DNA of 64,000 nucleotides from positions 24,407,825 through 24,471,824 of the forward strand of contig NC_035171.2 of assembly GCF_001659605.2 (NCBI RefSeq), read 5' to 3'. Each line of letters begins with the position of its first letter. Within the stretch, counting starts at the first letter, position 1. Below are positions 46,291-58,427 of the stretch, piece after piece. A program made the position numbers and the translations under genes. The stretch comes from Manihot esculenta. Its lineage: Eukaryota > Streptophyta > Magnoliopsida > Malpighiales > Euphorbiaceae. Below the pieces are notes generated by a model. That model was not told the DNA's origin. It ran no database searches and saw only the letters and a program-made list of their open reading frames with translations.

Positions 46291-48430
46291 TGCTTAGTAG
46301 CTTGTCCCGCTCAGCAGCTTGTTTCCGGGGCAGATCGTCCTTCCTTCGCATAAAGTTTCAGATTTCTGGAATGATTGCAAGAGCAGTGACACAAGCCACA
46401 AGGTGGGTATCTGCCAAACCCATGTTCGGGTGTTAGTCCCATTAACTAAGGCAATTTATGGTCAGTCCATATATCCGGATGTTGGTCCCATTTTGAAAAT
46501 TTTCTAAATATTTTATGGCTACTAACTAAACCAATGACCTGAGTATTATATCCGGTTAGCAAGCCCGTTTTAATGATTTTTTTGGCAAAGGCAATGTTTA
46601 CTAGGTTCTTTGATTGGGTGTTAACTCGTTAGCCAATTTTTAAGTGATTATTTAAGTCTTAATTGAACGAGGGTCATAGAAAAGTCAGATAATGGCAAGA
46701 TATGCAAAAAATATATTTTCATTAAAAGATTCCAAAAAATTACATGGAAGGAGGGATGTCGTTAGTTTCCTCCTCCTGAGTCTTTGTTATATTTTCTACA
46801 TCTATTACATCATTTGCAAAGACACAATCAGTGGAATCGTCCTCAGCTTACCCCTCCTCCTCTTGCATAATCTCATCTCCCTCCTCCTCCGAGAAGATAT
46901 CGTCTATCCAGATAAATTCTTCAGAAGAGAACCGTTTCACCAGCTCCTTCTTGATCGAGTTTTTTTAGCCCTCGATGAACATCTCCCCTCCCTGGGCAAC
47001 TGTCTCCTGAAGCTTGGCCTCTAGTTCAACAATTTTGTTGGAGGCGACTCAGTTCTCCTCAGCTTGAGACTGTAGCTCCTAGACCTAGCACTGAAGCATG
47101 GACACCTAATCCTCGACTACTTTTGCCTGAGTCTTAAGGGCTTATTTGAAAGTATTTGCCTGTTCTAAGTTTGCCTGGAACTTTTCCACCGACTCCAGGG
47201 TCTCCTTCATCATACCCTTCACTTCCTCAACCCGAGCCTTCAACCTTGAGCCCTCCTCTTGTAGAAGACTTTTGTTTGTCTCCTATGCCCCAAACTCTCG
47301 CCTTAGAGCCTTGTTTCGCTCCTTGGCCATGCGTGCGTAGAGAGCACTCTCCATTGTAGAGTGCACTCTCCATTGCAGAGTGCATAATATTGTCATAAAG
47401 ATCATCAGTCTCAACCTCATTCAATCAGTGGCGGTCCCCGAGCCTAAGAGCATTCTTGGCAATGAGGTTTGAAAGACGAGACTCCCTGAGTAGAGAGGTT
47501 GTCCGAGTTAGAGCTAACGCCAAATGTTGGATGCCTCTAGGCCGTGAGGCTTTAACTCTAGCCTCTTCTTGTGACTGGTCCACTTGAACAATAGCTATTA
47601 AAGATCCACCCCTTGAAGAAGACTCGGGCTGAGTAGGAGCCGATTCTTCAGTTGCAGGGGGGAGGAAGAGGAGTAAGCATGATGACATCCTTGGCGTGGC
47701 GAGCACGCTTAGTGGAGGCATGGTTGCTCCAACAACAGCTTCGCCTTTCAGGGCAGCATGAGTAACTTCAGCGAATTTTTTTTTTGACCCGGCCATATCT
47801 GCATAAAACAAAAAAGTGAGTAAGTAAGGCAGTTGGCAGTACAAAAGGAGTTGGAAAGAAAAATACCATGTTCGCCCGCTAGGGAGGAGTTTTCTCCAAG
47901 ACAGAAAAGGCTGGGCGGGTGAGGAGCCCATGTCTGACTTGCTTGGAGTTGGCTCTGCTAGGATAAAACGACGTTCCTCACCGCCACGATTATGTTTATT
48001 TTTTAGGATGTGGCCATTGTCTAAAGAAAGTCCAAAGCCTCTTCCTCACCCCTCCGTGGTTGGACCCTATCCTTTCTCAATTCCACATACATGTTCCAGC
48101 TATTATGGATGGGACCAAAATTCCCAGACACCCTATGAAGGAGGATAAAAAACTTGTTCTTCCAGCACTTTAGGGATGAGGGTATCTGGTCAAAGAATGT
48201 TTGGCGCTTTCTCCCACTGAAAAATAAGAACTCTTCATTTTTGCGAGTGTCCAGCTGGTACAGTTGAGAGAAGAGCGCCACTGTTGGTTCAATATTGGTG
48301 TTATAGCAAACAAATCAGAAGGCCACCAAGATCCTCCAGCTATTGGAGTGCAGTTGGGTGACTGACAGCTTGTGGAATCGAAGGATGTCAATAAAAAATG
48401 GGTCCATTGGGAATCGAAGACTCTACCTCA
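46160..48430 (-). pseudogene. Antisense ORF of Tat-type gypsy element
   Basis: Read on the minus strand, the segment 48400-48020 gives FHKLSVTQLHSNSWRILVAF, a stop, and then an open run from 48281 with LFSQLYQLDTRKNEEFLFFS. This resembles the putative gypsy-type transposon domain (PF04195) known from antisense ORFs of Tat elements. Downstream, 47931-47425 is open for 168 codons (basic, Ser-rich) and 47424-47227 carries on in another frame; 46351-46166 is Lys/Glu/Ala-rich and probably coiled-coil. Such ORFs sit between integrase and 3' LTR and have no known function. Stops and shifts show decay. The Pfam match is from memory and unverified. Confidence 0.65.
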
Positions 48431-49044
48431 ACTGCTCTTCGTAGACCATGATGGTATCCTATGCAGGGATTTGATCATCCATGTAAACGGTCAGAGATGG
48501 AGCGAAAACACGAAATATTTTTCGAGAGATGTGGTCGTGAAACGGTCTACATCCTTTTCAGAAAATATGGAAAGGATGTCATTAACCAAGATGTTTTCAT
48601 TCTCATGGGCCGCCCTTAGTGGAACAATGAGAGCGGAATGCGGATGGGGCCGTCGGAGGAGGAGCTCGAGACAAAACTTTCACTAGAAAAAGAAGGAAAA
48701 GAAGAGGAAGTATTCCTATTTATTTTAAAAGGGAAAGCAAACATAAATTACCTTGAAGCAAAGAGGTATGAACGAAAAAGAAGAATGGTCGAGTCTTTTT
48801 CTGAAGCAAAGAAATCAGTTGTGAGCAAAAGTGATACTTGGAGGAGAAGAAAGGTTCTTATATGATGGTTTCAACGATAGATTTTGAATGCGGCTCGAAA
48901 AATAGGACAGTCATCATTTATGGGCAGAAGCAGACGAAGCAACGTGAGAAGAAAAAAGCTAATCTAAATAAGCCACGTTTACCAGAATGAGAAGACAATT
49001 GCCACCTTCGAATTTAAAAAATCAAAGACTAGTAGGGGAACATC

Positions 49045-49548
49045 TGATGTAACAGAATAGTCGCCCAAAATTAGCTATGAGCTGTCACCATAAGATAAGG
49101 TCATATGCAAGCATTTGGTAAGCCGACACGCGGTCCGACTCATGGAAAGGAAGATTCGGACACTGTGGTACCCGACTCTTCATCAAGACTTGCCTATTTA
49201 GAAGAGATCGAATTTTCACATAAAGTTACCGTTAACGGATATACTTCAATAGATCCCCAATTATGCTTATAATCGTGCGATCCCCTAGCAATTAGCCGTC
49301 GCCAACCAGATTTTCAGGAGATATTATAATTAACTCCATCTTATTACAATATAAAAACTAATGATCAAGAAACAAAAATATGTAATTCTTAGAAAACTAC
49401 TCTTAAGTTCTAAATAATTTCTTATACTTGCCATATTCTTCAGTTTATTAATTTGAACGTCAGAGTGGTTACCATAGGTGCCAATCACCTCACATTATAT
49501 TTATTATAGATTGACCAGTTGTAATACAACTTTATTTTGGTCACATTA
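49045..49548 (+). repeat. Gypsy 3' LTR
   Basis: Starts TGATGTAACAG after the purine tract AGTAGGGGAACATC and ends TGGTCACATTA, corresponding to GGCCACATCA at the end of the 5' copy. It is the most complete copy of this LTR in the window; a diverged copy lies at 58428-58930. Confidence 0.8.
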
Positions 49549-50886
49549 AATGATATAAGTCATGTATATTTAATTGTCGTAATTTTAAAAATTCAAATAT
49601 TCAATAAATTAATCCTAATTAATATATAAATATAATCCCATTATAAAAAATAATTTTTTTATTTGATATAAAAAAATTCATACATCTGTTTTTGTATTCT
49701 TAATTGGCTGAATTTAGATAAATTAATCTTTAAAATATTAATAATTATTGTAAAAGTAATACTCATTGGAGGCTCCCATGTGATCCCCCACTAATAGCAA
49801 TTAGAAAAATGAATATCATTCATTTGCCTAAGATGGAAAGACCTCGTTAGGTCTTTGGTGAAGACTTCCAAGTCAAGATTCTCATCAAAACCATAAAAAA
49901 AATAATTCTTTTTTAATAAATTATTATTATTATGCAGAAGAAATATTGTAAACAACCCGGAGTTTGCTGTTGAATTCACAATGTGAGACTGAGAAACAAA
50001 GCAAAAAACTACTAGGGGACTATCTGGAATTTAATAAAATCGTTTGTTTGTTAATAGCTTCAACTTACATTATAAAAATAATAATTTTATTATTGTATAA
50101 ATAAAAAAACCGTAAAATTGAAATCTTCCTTAAAACTAATAATTTAAAATTTGAATCCCTACTAACTTAATTCGAATTGTTCATAAATTTCAATTCGAAT
50201 TGTTTATAAATTTGGTCTAAGGTAAATAATTTCTTTTCATTTATAATGAAGAAATATAATACTTATTACTTGCAAAACAAAAACAAAGCAGAGCAAATAT
50301 AAGATTTGAAAATTTTACGCTAGACTAAGGAAACCGAAAATTTTTAAAGAAATGGATAGATTATATAAATATATATCTTTTTTTTATATAGATATAAAAC
50401 TAATGGGCAGTAAGAATATCATTTTGATATTTCTAAATTACTTTTAATTTTTATAAATTCTATCTTGAAATCTTGATCAACTATATCATGCATTAAAATT
50501 TTATTTATTACAAAATCTTGATTTTAAAAAGGCCATGGATAATATCAAATCCTAAATGTTATTTTAGGATATGGTTTCATCCTAATTTTCTTTTTCCATA
50601 GTATAAATTTACCGTTATAAATTTTTTTTTTCTGTTAATTAAGTTCAACTGTCTTTTAGAACTTTATATATTATGAATATTTAAGATATTATAGGATTTT
50701 CTTATTTATTTTAGATAATAAATTCAATTTTTATTGATCACTTGCCTCTATTCATAATACAAATAGTATCAAACTCAATTATCCTATATATGAAATAACC
50801 ATATCTTTTTAAATCAAGAGATTATATGTACTATTATGATTTAGACAATAAAATATTGACAAGAGTAAATTTCATGTATCTACCAT
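49549..50886. other. AT-rich intergenic DNA
   Basis: Nothing recognised beyond low-complexity sequence and random short frames. Confidence 0.5.
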
Positions 50887-50894
50887 CTAAGAGT

Positions 50895-52721
50895 TAGGGG
50901 TGTAATCGAATCGAGTCGAGGCGAACTTTATAAAGTTCAGACTCGTTTATTAAAAAATTTTATAAGTTCGAATCCGACTCATTTATTAAAAAATTTTATA
51001 AGTTCGAGCTCCAACTCAACTCGAATTCTAATATTTAGCTCGAACTTGACTAAAAAATTAAATATTATAATCGAGCTCAATTCAAGCTCGATTCGTTTAA
51101 ACTAATAATAAGTCTAATTCAAGTTCGAATACTCGATTAAAAAGTTCGTTTAAACTAATAACGAGTTTAATTTAAGTTCGAGCTCAAAAGTTCGGTTAAA
51201 AAATTCGTTAATAAAATTTAATTAATTTAAATTTTTAAATATTAAAATTTTAAACTAAAAAATAAAAGAGATTTTAGATAAAATTAAATATAATTTAATT
51301 AAAGTCTATTATAACCAAATCCTCAATTTAAAATAAAATAGAAAGTGAAATTTTTATTTATTAAGGAGTTTCACCTTCTCACTTATATAAATTTTCGATG
51401 TGGGATAAGGGATATTGTTTCAATAACCTTATGTAAAATAATGTATAGTAATTTTACAAACGTGGGTTTGTGGTACAGTAGTTAATGAAATGTGGTTTTT
51501 CTTGATTAAATATTTTTATTATTATTTAAATTTTAATATTTTAATATTTTATTTTTTATTATTTAAATTTTAATATTTAAATATTTATTTTTTTATTTAT
51601 AACATCAAATAATATTTATTATTCAAATACTAATTATAAAATTTTAATTAATTATATAAAATGTATTTAATATAAGATTAACAATATAATACTAAACTTA
51701 ATAATTATTTATTTAAATATTTATATTACATAAAAAAATTAATTAAAAAATATATAATAAATATATAAATCTATATATTAACAGGCTATACAGCAGAGAG
51801 AGAGGGAGTTTCTTTCTAAATTACATAATTTTAATTAAATCTGTATAATTTTATTGTCAGTATCAAACGACAATTTTATATAAAATTTATTAATATATTA
51901 TTATTATTCATGTGTTATCATTTCATTATTCATATATTATTATTTATTTTTATTTAAATATATAATTTATATTAAATTATTTTTTGTTGTATAAAAAATA
52001 CTATATATATAATATAAATATAAAATATTACATAAAATAAACATATTAATATAAATATAATCAATTTAAATAATATAATTATACATATACATTATACTCA
52101 AATTTTATCAATAGAATCATATTAATTTATATCTAAATTATATAAAAATTTTAATTTATAAAATTAAGCGAATAATATTAAATAAGAAAATAATCATACA
52201 AATACATATATAAATATATAAAAGTAATAATAATAATAATAATAGTTTATTAAGAGATTTAATAGTTTAAAAAAAGTGTCTACTTATAAAGATGTATAAC
52301 GAAAAATAAATATATTTAAAAAGACATATAGAAAAATAAATATATAAATTAATAATATAGTTATATAATTAAGGGATATAAATATAAAAATTAACAATAT
52401 ATATGGTAAATAGATTAAGTGGGTATAGGGGTGTAATTGAATTTAGCCAATTTTCTTAACGAGTCTGTTCGACGAATATCTTAACGAGTTTGTTCATGAA
52501 TCTCTTAACAAGTCTATTTATGAGAGTTCACGAGTATCTTAATGAACCTGTTCACGAATCTCTTAACGAGACAGCTCGCGAATCTTAATGAGTCGAATAC
52601 TATTGAACTCAATAATTAAGTTCGAGCTCGATTTATTTAGAAATTGAATCGAGACCGATCAAATTTTTATCGAGTTGAGTCTTGAATAGCTCACGAATAA
52701 TTTGATTCGTTTACCTCCCTA
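50895..52721. mobile_element. hAT-like foldback element, 1.83 kb, non-coding
   Basis: The left terminus TAGGGGTGTAATCGAATC matches the reverse complement of the right terminus, TAGGGAGGTAAACGAATC, at 14 of 18 bases or better. The flanking 8-mers are CTAAGAGT (50887-50894) and TTAAGAGT (52722-52729), differing in one base. Both end zones, about 300 bp each, are filled with GAGTTCGAGCTC-type words that can pair with each other; the centre is plain AT-rich sequence. No transposase frame exists. Length of duplication and TAGGG ends suggest hAT; a Mutator-like element is the alternative. Confidence 0.65.
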
Positions 52722-53058
52722 TTAAGAGTACCAAAAATTTGACTAATACTTGGATGCTCACGGTTTTTGTTTATATATTATATTTCATATTATATTATTC
52801 ACTGATTTACTTTTATTAGCATCTCATACTAATATGCAGAGATAGGAAGAGCTATCAATCTAACTAAATAAATTATGTCTAATAAAATATTTTTAAATGT
52901 GAACACTTAGTAGTACTTATACTATTATAATTTGTTACTCAATCTTAAAAATAGAACAACTAATAAAAAGCTAATAGATAATATATGCACATCCTCTACA
53001 AAAAAATATAAATTTTAATGATAAAAAAATAATGACTGATTTATTTTTTTTTCTTATT

Positions 53059-53062
<4 letters not shown>

Positions 53063-53119
<57 letters not shown>
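53063..53119. repeat. (AT)n microsatellite
   Basis: An unbroken AT dinucleotide tract of about 57 bases, roughly 28 units. Confidence 0.95.
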
Positions 53120-53120
<1 letters not shown>

Positions 53121-53411
53121 CGATGAATAATATAATTGGTTATTGTTATACTAAATTTTAATGATTATTGTAAAATAGTCTCATTAAGAATGATAGTGTT
53201 GATCGTTAAAATGCAATTGCATATTTTTTTTCTAAACTCCACATCGGAAACTATTAAAAATTAATAAGTAATATAACTTATAAATCATATAGACTAAATC
53301 GGTACAAGATTAACTTTTTTTTATTAAAAATATTATATACTCAATTATTATTGATATTTAATTATTTTTAATAATTATTATTATTTTAAAATTATTATAT
53401 TGAAAAATAAT

Positions 53412-54300
53412 TATTTTTTATTTAAATTTTAATAATAATTTTCATTGTTGTTATTAAATTTTTTATAATCATATTAATTATCATTGCCAAAAGATAAATT
53501 TGTCACTATTATTATAGTTTAATGACTTATTATAATATCGTCCTAATTAATATTAACGATTAATGTATAATATACTTTTAAAAGATTTTAACAACAAAAT
53601 CTTTAATGATGACTTAACGATCGAATAAAATAATTATAAATAGTTTTCAACTAATAAATTTTAATATTTAATAAAATTTTCTTTCGTTCGTGAATATTTT
53701 TTCTTGTAGTAATTTTGAAAGAAATTATTAGAATATGTCTCTTTTGGTGTTTAAAAAAAAATAAGTTTAATAATTTTAAGAGATAATTTAATATCTAAAA
53801 ATAGAATAAAATTTAGATTTAATATTAAAATTTAGATTATTTATATTCTATTAATATTTTTTATTTAAATTTTAATGATAACTTTTATTGTTATTATTAA
53901 ATATTTTATATAACAAAAAATAAATTTGTCACTATCATTATAATTTTAATGATTTATTATAGTATCGTTCTATTAATATTAACAATTAATGTATAATACA
54001 CTTGTTAAAAGATTTTAATGACAAAATCATTAATGATAACTTAATGACCAAATAAAATAGTTATGAATAATTTTCAACCAATAATTTTAATATTTAATGA
54101 TAAAATTTTCTCTAGTTAGTGAATATTTTTTCTTGTTGTAATCCTAAAAGAAATTATTAGAATATACCTCTTTTGGTGTTTAAAAAATAAATAAGCTTAA
54201 TAATTTTAAAAGATAATTTAATATCTAAAAATAGAATAAGATTTGAATTTAGTATTAAAATTTAGATTATTTATATTCTATTAATATTTTTTGTTATATT
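53412..54300. repeat. Tandem duplication, unit ~430-445 bp
   Basis: Two head-to-tail copies, about 53412-53856 and 53857-54300, share long ordered stretches: ATAAATTTGTCACTAT, ATTAATGTATAATA, GTGAATATTTTTTCTTGT and TCTTTTGGTGTTTAAAAAA. They differ at perhaps one base in ten. They have no coding capacity. Confidence 0.8.
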
Positions 54301-56767
54301 TTTTTCATATATATCTATAAAGTTGTTGAAAAATAAAACAGAACAATAAAATTTGATTCTCAGTATCATTCTTCACGAATAAACTAGCCATGTCTTTTGC
54401 CATACGATTAGTGTCATCAACCACCGTTTGATTCTCCATCATAATTTAAGTCAATAAGTACGACCAATAATCATTCAAAAATACAATTGTTTTAATATGT
54501 ATACTTATTTCTCATACAAGAAAGAATATAATAAATAAGTAATATTTAGTTTAATTAAACAATTGTACTTGAAATCAAAAACAAAAAATTGTAATTATTA
54601 AATTTTAAAAGAGTAAAATCTAAATAAAAAAGTATAAAATCAAATCAATTATGGAGAAATATAGCTAATAGATAGGCTATTTGTACGATTTGCAGTTTGA
54701 TGGTTTTATTATTATGCAAGTTGTTTCAAGGATATGAATACCTATATTTTATCAACAACATTCCGTAATTAAATTAAACATCTTCTAATAAATTGATTTA
54801 ATTGTTTAAATATTTATAAGTTACTACAGTATGTAAAATCAAAATTAAAAATAAGAAATAAATAAATTACTCAGTACACATATTATTTTTTAAAAAATTA
54901 CTATTTAATTTTTATGATATATCAAAATTTACTACTTAATTTATTAATTTTAAAAAATACATTAAAATATTCATAATTTTTAAAAAATATACTAGTTAGT
55001 TTTTTCATTAGTTTTAACCGTTATGTATCGTAAAAAAAATCTAAAATATTTATAATATAAAAAATTAATTAGTAAATATTTTAAAATTTTGAGAGATCAG
55101 TTAATAAATTTTTTAAAATTATAGAAATTAAATAGTAATAATAAAATTAATAGAGAGATTAATTAATAAAATTTTTAAAATAAAAATATTTTAATATATT
55201 TTTTAATATTGAGTTACTAAGTTTTCCTATAATATAAATAGTACATAGTAATTGTTTTTTTCTTATAATTGCAAATCAATATTTACGTTATGTGGCTGAC
55301 TGCGGAACAACACCTTAAAAATTTCAATAAAATTATTATAATTGACCTAATTAAATATGTAATCCAATAAAATTATAACACGTACTTTTTATGATGGTTA
55401 TTTATAGATATCTTCTTAAAGATACTAAAGATTAACACTAAAAATTAATAAAAATATAATCGATTGAATTAAATAGAATTAAATTAATTTAATTAAAATT
55501 AATTTTTTAATTTAATTAGATTTAATTTTTATAAATATTTAAATTTAATTTTTTAATTTATTCAATCCATTTTTAAATCAAACTAACTATATTCTCACTC
55601 TAATAAAAAGTGATTCGTAATTGAGGAATTCAAAAAAGAAAGATCAAACGGGTAAGGGTGCATATCGTAGGATTATAAGTCAATCCGACTAACAAAAATT
55701 TAGTTTTTTTAATAAAAATATATTTAATTTGTTTCGATTACGGTAAATAATTGTTTAAAAAAAATAGTTTTTAGTTAGTAATTTGAGTATTTTTAATTTG
55801 ATAACGAAATTAGCTAAACTTGTATTAATTATTATATTTAATTATGATTTTACAAATAAAATATCATTTATAATTGTAATTTTTAAAATTTTTAAAGTAA
55901 TATTAAATTTATAATCCATACTTTACTAAAACAAGTTATATTTATTATTTTTATAAATAAAATTATTATTATATATTGAATTAATTATACTAAAAATATA
56001 TTTTTTAATTTTTTCTCAGCTAATTCTATTATAACTGATAATAATGAAATATTTTAGTTTTTGTTAGATTTCTAATTAGATTCAATTTGATTAAATTTTA
56101 TTTGGTTTAAATGTGTTAAAAATGCTAAAATTGTATTTTTCATATTAAAAATTAAATGATGTCGGTATGTATTAATTAATTTAAAACACTAAATTAATTG
56201 TGTGATTTTGATTTAATGCAATGAAATAGATAAATTAAATGGTGATGTAATTATGATGCAATACATAGAAAATTTGACAAGAAAATATTCAACACTTAAA
56301 TGGATCATATAGTTATTGGTAAAGGATGTTGAATTCAGTAAATAAAAGGAAGTTGCTGCTGAATTCTCAATTCCAATTATAATTAGCTGCAAAATTTACC
56401 AGTTTAATATGACCAATTCAATTTGCTGCTATTACCAAACTAAAACATTGTAGAAAAAAAAAGAAAGAAAGAAAATGTTGCATTGCATGTAAATTTCCAA
56501 ATAAAAGTCCAAAATTAATTGAAAAAACAGGTCAAGCAAAGATACCAAAGACCTGTCAACGTCAATCTCACAGTCTCTTGTGACTTTACAATACAAAACC
56601 GTGTGGGTTCCACCCAATTATTTATTATTATTATTTTTAACTCAGACATTGATAATTAATCAAGCATCAACTCCACACATCTCTCTGTATGACCAAGTCT
56701 TCTCTTTTAATAACCATTCTTTAATTCTAATACAGCGATGACCCACCATTAAACAATCTTGGAACCT
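54301..56767. other. AT-rich intergenic DNA upstream of NAC gene
   Basis: Contains a copy of the AT-rich dispersed repeat at 54890-55250 and otherwise low-complexity sequence. The last 500 bases are the NAC gene's upstream region; no specific binding site is claimed. Confidence 0.45.
54890..55250. repeat. AT-rich dispersed repeat copy
   Basis: Same order of words as 37890-38220 (TTAATTAGTAAAT, GAGAGATCAGTTAATAAA, AGAAATTAAATAGTAA). Boundaries are unclear. Confidence 0.45.
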
Positions 56768-56770
56768 CCC

Positions 56771-56778
56771 TTATAAAT
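56771..56778 (+). promoter_or_regulatory. TATA box of the NAC gene
   Basis: TTATAAAT lies 71 bases before the NAC start codon, so the transcript leader would be about 40 bases. Confidence 0.6.
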
Positions 56779-56841
56779 ATCCATTGCAAGAGTGAGAGCC
56801 AAGTGCAGCTTTCACACACACTCTGCTCTAAACTGGCATCT

Positions 56842-58000
56842 ATGGAGGAACTTGATCTTCCTGGCTTTCGATTCCATCCAACAGAAGAGGAGCTTCTTGA
56901 TTTTTACCTCAAGAACATGGTTTTTGGGAAGAAGCTACGTTATGACATCATAGGATATCTTAACATCTATCATCATGATCCTTGGGACTTGCCTGGTACA
57001 ATTCTAACTAGTTCATTTCAGCTCATTTTGCACAGAATCTGTAGCTTGATTTTTGCTGATTTTGTTGCTTATTTTAATTTTTTAGGAATGGCTAAGAGTA
57101 GTGGAGAGAGAGAATGGTACTTCTTCGTGCCGAGAGACAGGAGACGTGGCAGTGGAGGGAGGCCTAACAGGACTACTGTGAATGGATTTTGGAAAGCCAC
57201 TGGCTCTGATAGAAAGATTGTGAGCTTGTCTGATCCAAAGAGGATCATTGGATTGAGAAAAACTCTTGTTTTCTACATGGGAAGAGCTCCAAGAGGCTCT
57301 AAGACTGATTGGATCATGAATGAATATCGCCTGCCTGATCATTCTTGCCCTTTGCCTAAGGTACGATTTTAACCTTACCTTACTAATCCTCATTGGAATT
57401 TTCTTTTCTTCTTTGATTTTGTAAAAAAACCAAAACCATCAATTTCATACATGGCCAGTTATGAACTGGTGGGGACAGTGACCTTATGAAACTACCCTGG
57501 AAAGTGCTAATATATAATTATTTTATATTTATTTAATGCAGGATATAGTCTTATGTAAGATATATAGGAAAGCAACTTCCTTGAAAGTTCTAGAGCAAAG
57601 GGCAGCAATGGAAGACGAAATGAAGTTAATTTATGCATCATCACCACTTTCTACATTGGACGACATGTCGTTTTGCAGCCAACAAGAAGACCCAATGACT
57701 CAAATATATCTGCCCCATGTGTTTTTGAAGCAAGAAGTAGAAGATTTGGTAAAGGTTAAAGACAGCAACAGTGATGACGATGAAAATTGTAATAACAAAG
57801 TGTATGCAAGAGATGAGAAGTCAAAGGAGAATAAAGGGTCCTCTCTGCAATTGCCATTTGGAAATGAGAAGCTGCCAGAGCTGGAACTGCCAAAATTCAG
57901 CATGGATTGGAATCAGGACACCAATTTTTTGTTCAACAGTCCTTGGCTTCAAAGCTTAACCCAAAATCTGACCCCTTCTGCCAACATTTTGAATTTCTAA
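56842..58000 (+). CDS. NAC-domain transcription factor
   Basis: Three exons, 56842-56995, 57086-57360 and 57542-58000, give a 295-residue nuclear DNA-binding protein with no stop. The NAC domain fills residues 1 to about 155 and shows its subdomains in order: [20 protein letters not shown] (residues 6-25), [47 protein letters not shown], the [19 protein letters not shown] stretch with MNEYRLPD, and [11 protein letters not shown] at the start of exon 3. The C-terminal half is variable and acidic ([10 protein letters not shown]), ending in [11 protein letters not shown], which fits an activation region. The ATG chosen starts MEELDLPGF, typical of the family; an in-frame upstream ATG at 56803 lies in the leader. 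Gene structure with introns at these positions is usual for NACs. Which subgroup it belongs to is uncertain. Confidence 0.95.
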
Positions 58001-58427
58001 AGCTAATTAATTTATGTCTAAAAATATTATGCAAATAATCTGATCTTGCGAATAGCTTTCTTCATAGCTCAATCAGAAATCTTAAACCATGTTAAATCAA
58101 AGCCCTTAGGAGAGAGCTTTTTTTAACTTCTTTTTCTTTCTTTTTTTTTTTTTAATTTTGTAGGAGGTTTATTATCTTGTTAATGAACAACTTTTAATCC
58201 ACTTTGCTCTAGTGCTTAATAATTAATTGGTTTCTTAAATAACATGTTTATTTTCTAATCTATGTTGATAATTATATAGGGTATAACCATTGTCACCAAA
58301 TTATGGCCATGCCATTTTTGTGAATAGGCGTTTTTTTTTTTTTTAAAATAAAGCTAAATACATATTTGTAAAATATTTGACTAAAAATTAAAGTTTATTT
58401 AATATCCTAACTCATAAAGAGTATAAT
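58001..58427. other. NAC 3' region
   Basis: The NAC 3' untranslated region and terminator, T-rich, then AT-rich spacer up to the gypsy remnant. No clear poly(A) signal is claimed. Confidence 0.5.

Larger units (their letters stand above)
40199..49548 (+). mobile_element. Ty3/gypsy retrotransposon, Tat-like, decayed
   Basis: The element has gag, protease, reverse transcriptase, RNase H, a second RNase H and integrase, then a long 3' region with tandem repeats and an antisense ORF. The 3' LTR (49045-49548) starts TGATGT after AGTAGGGGAA. Only about 150 bases of the 5' LTR remain (about 40199-40350), ending GGCCACATCA, so the left end is truncated or rearranged. The region after it (TTTCGCTACTGGGAA) resembles a worn TTTGGCGCCGTTGTCGGGAA primer site. 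A second RNase H and an antisense ORF are marks of the Tat lineage (Ogre, Retand and relatives). Confidence 0.9.
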
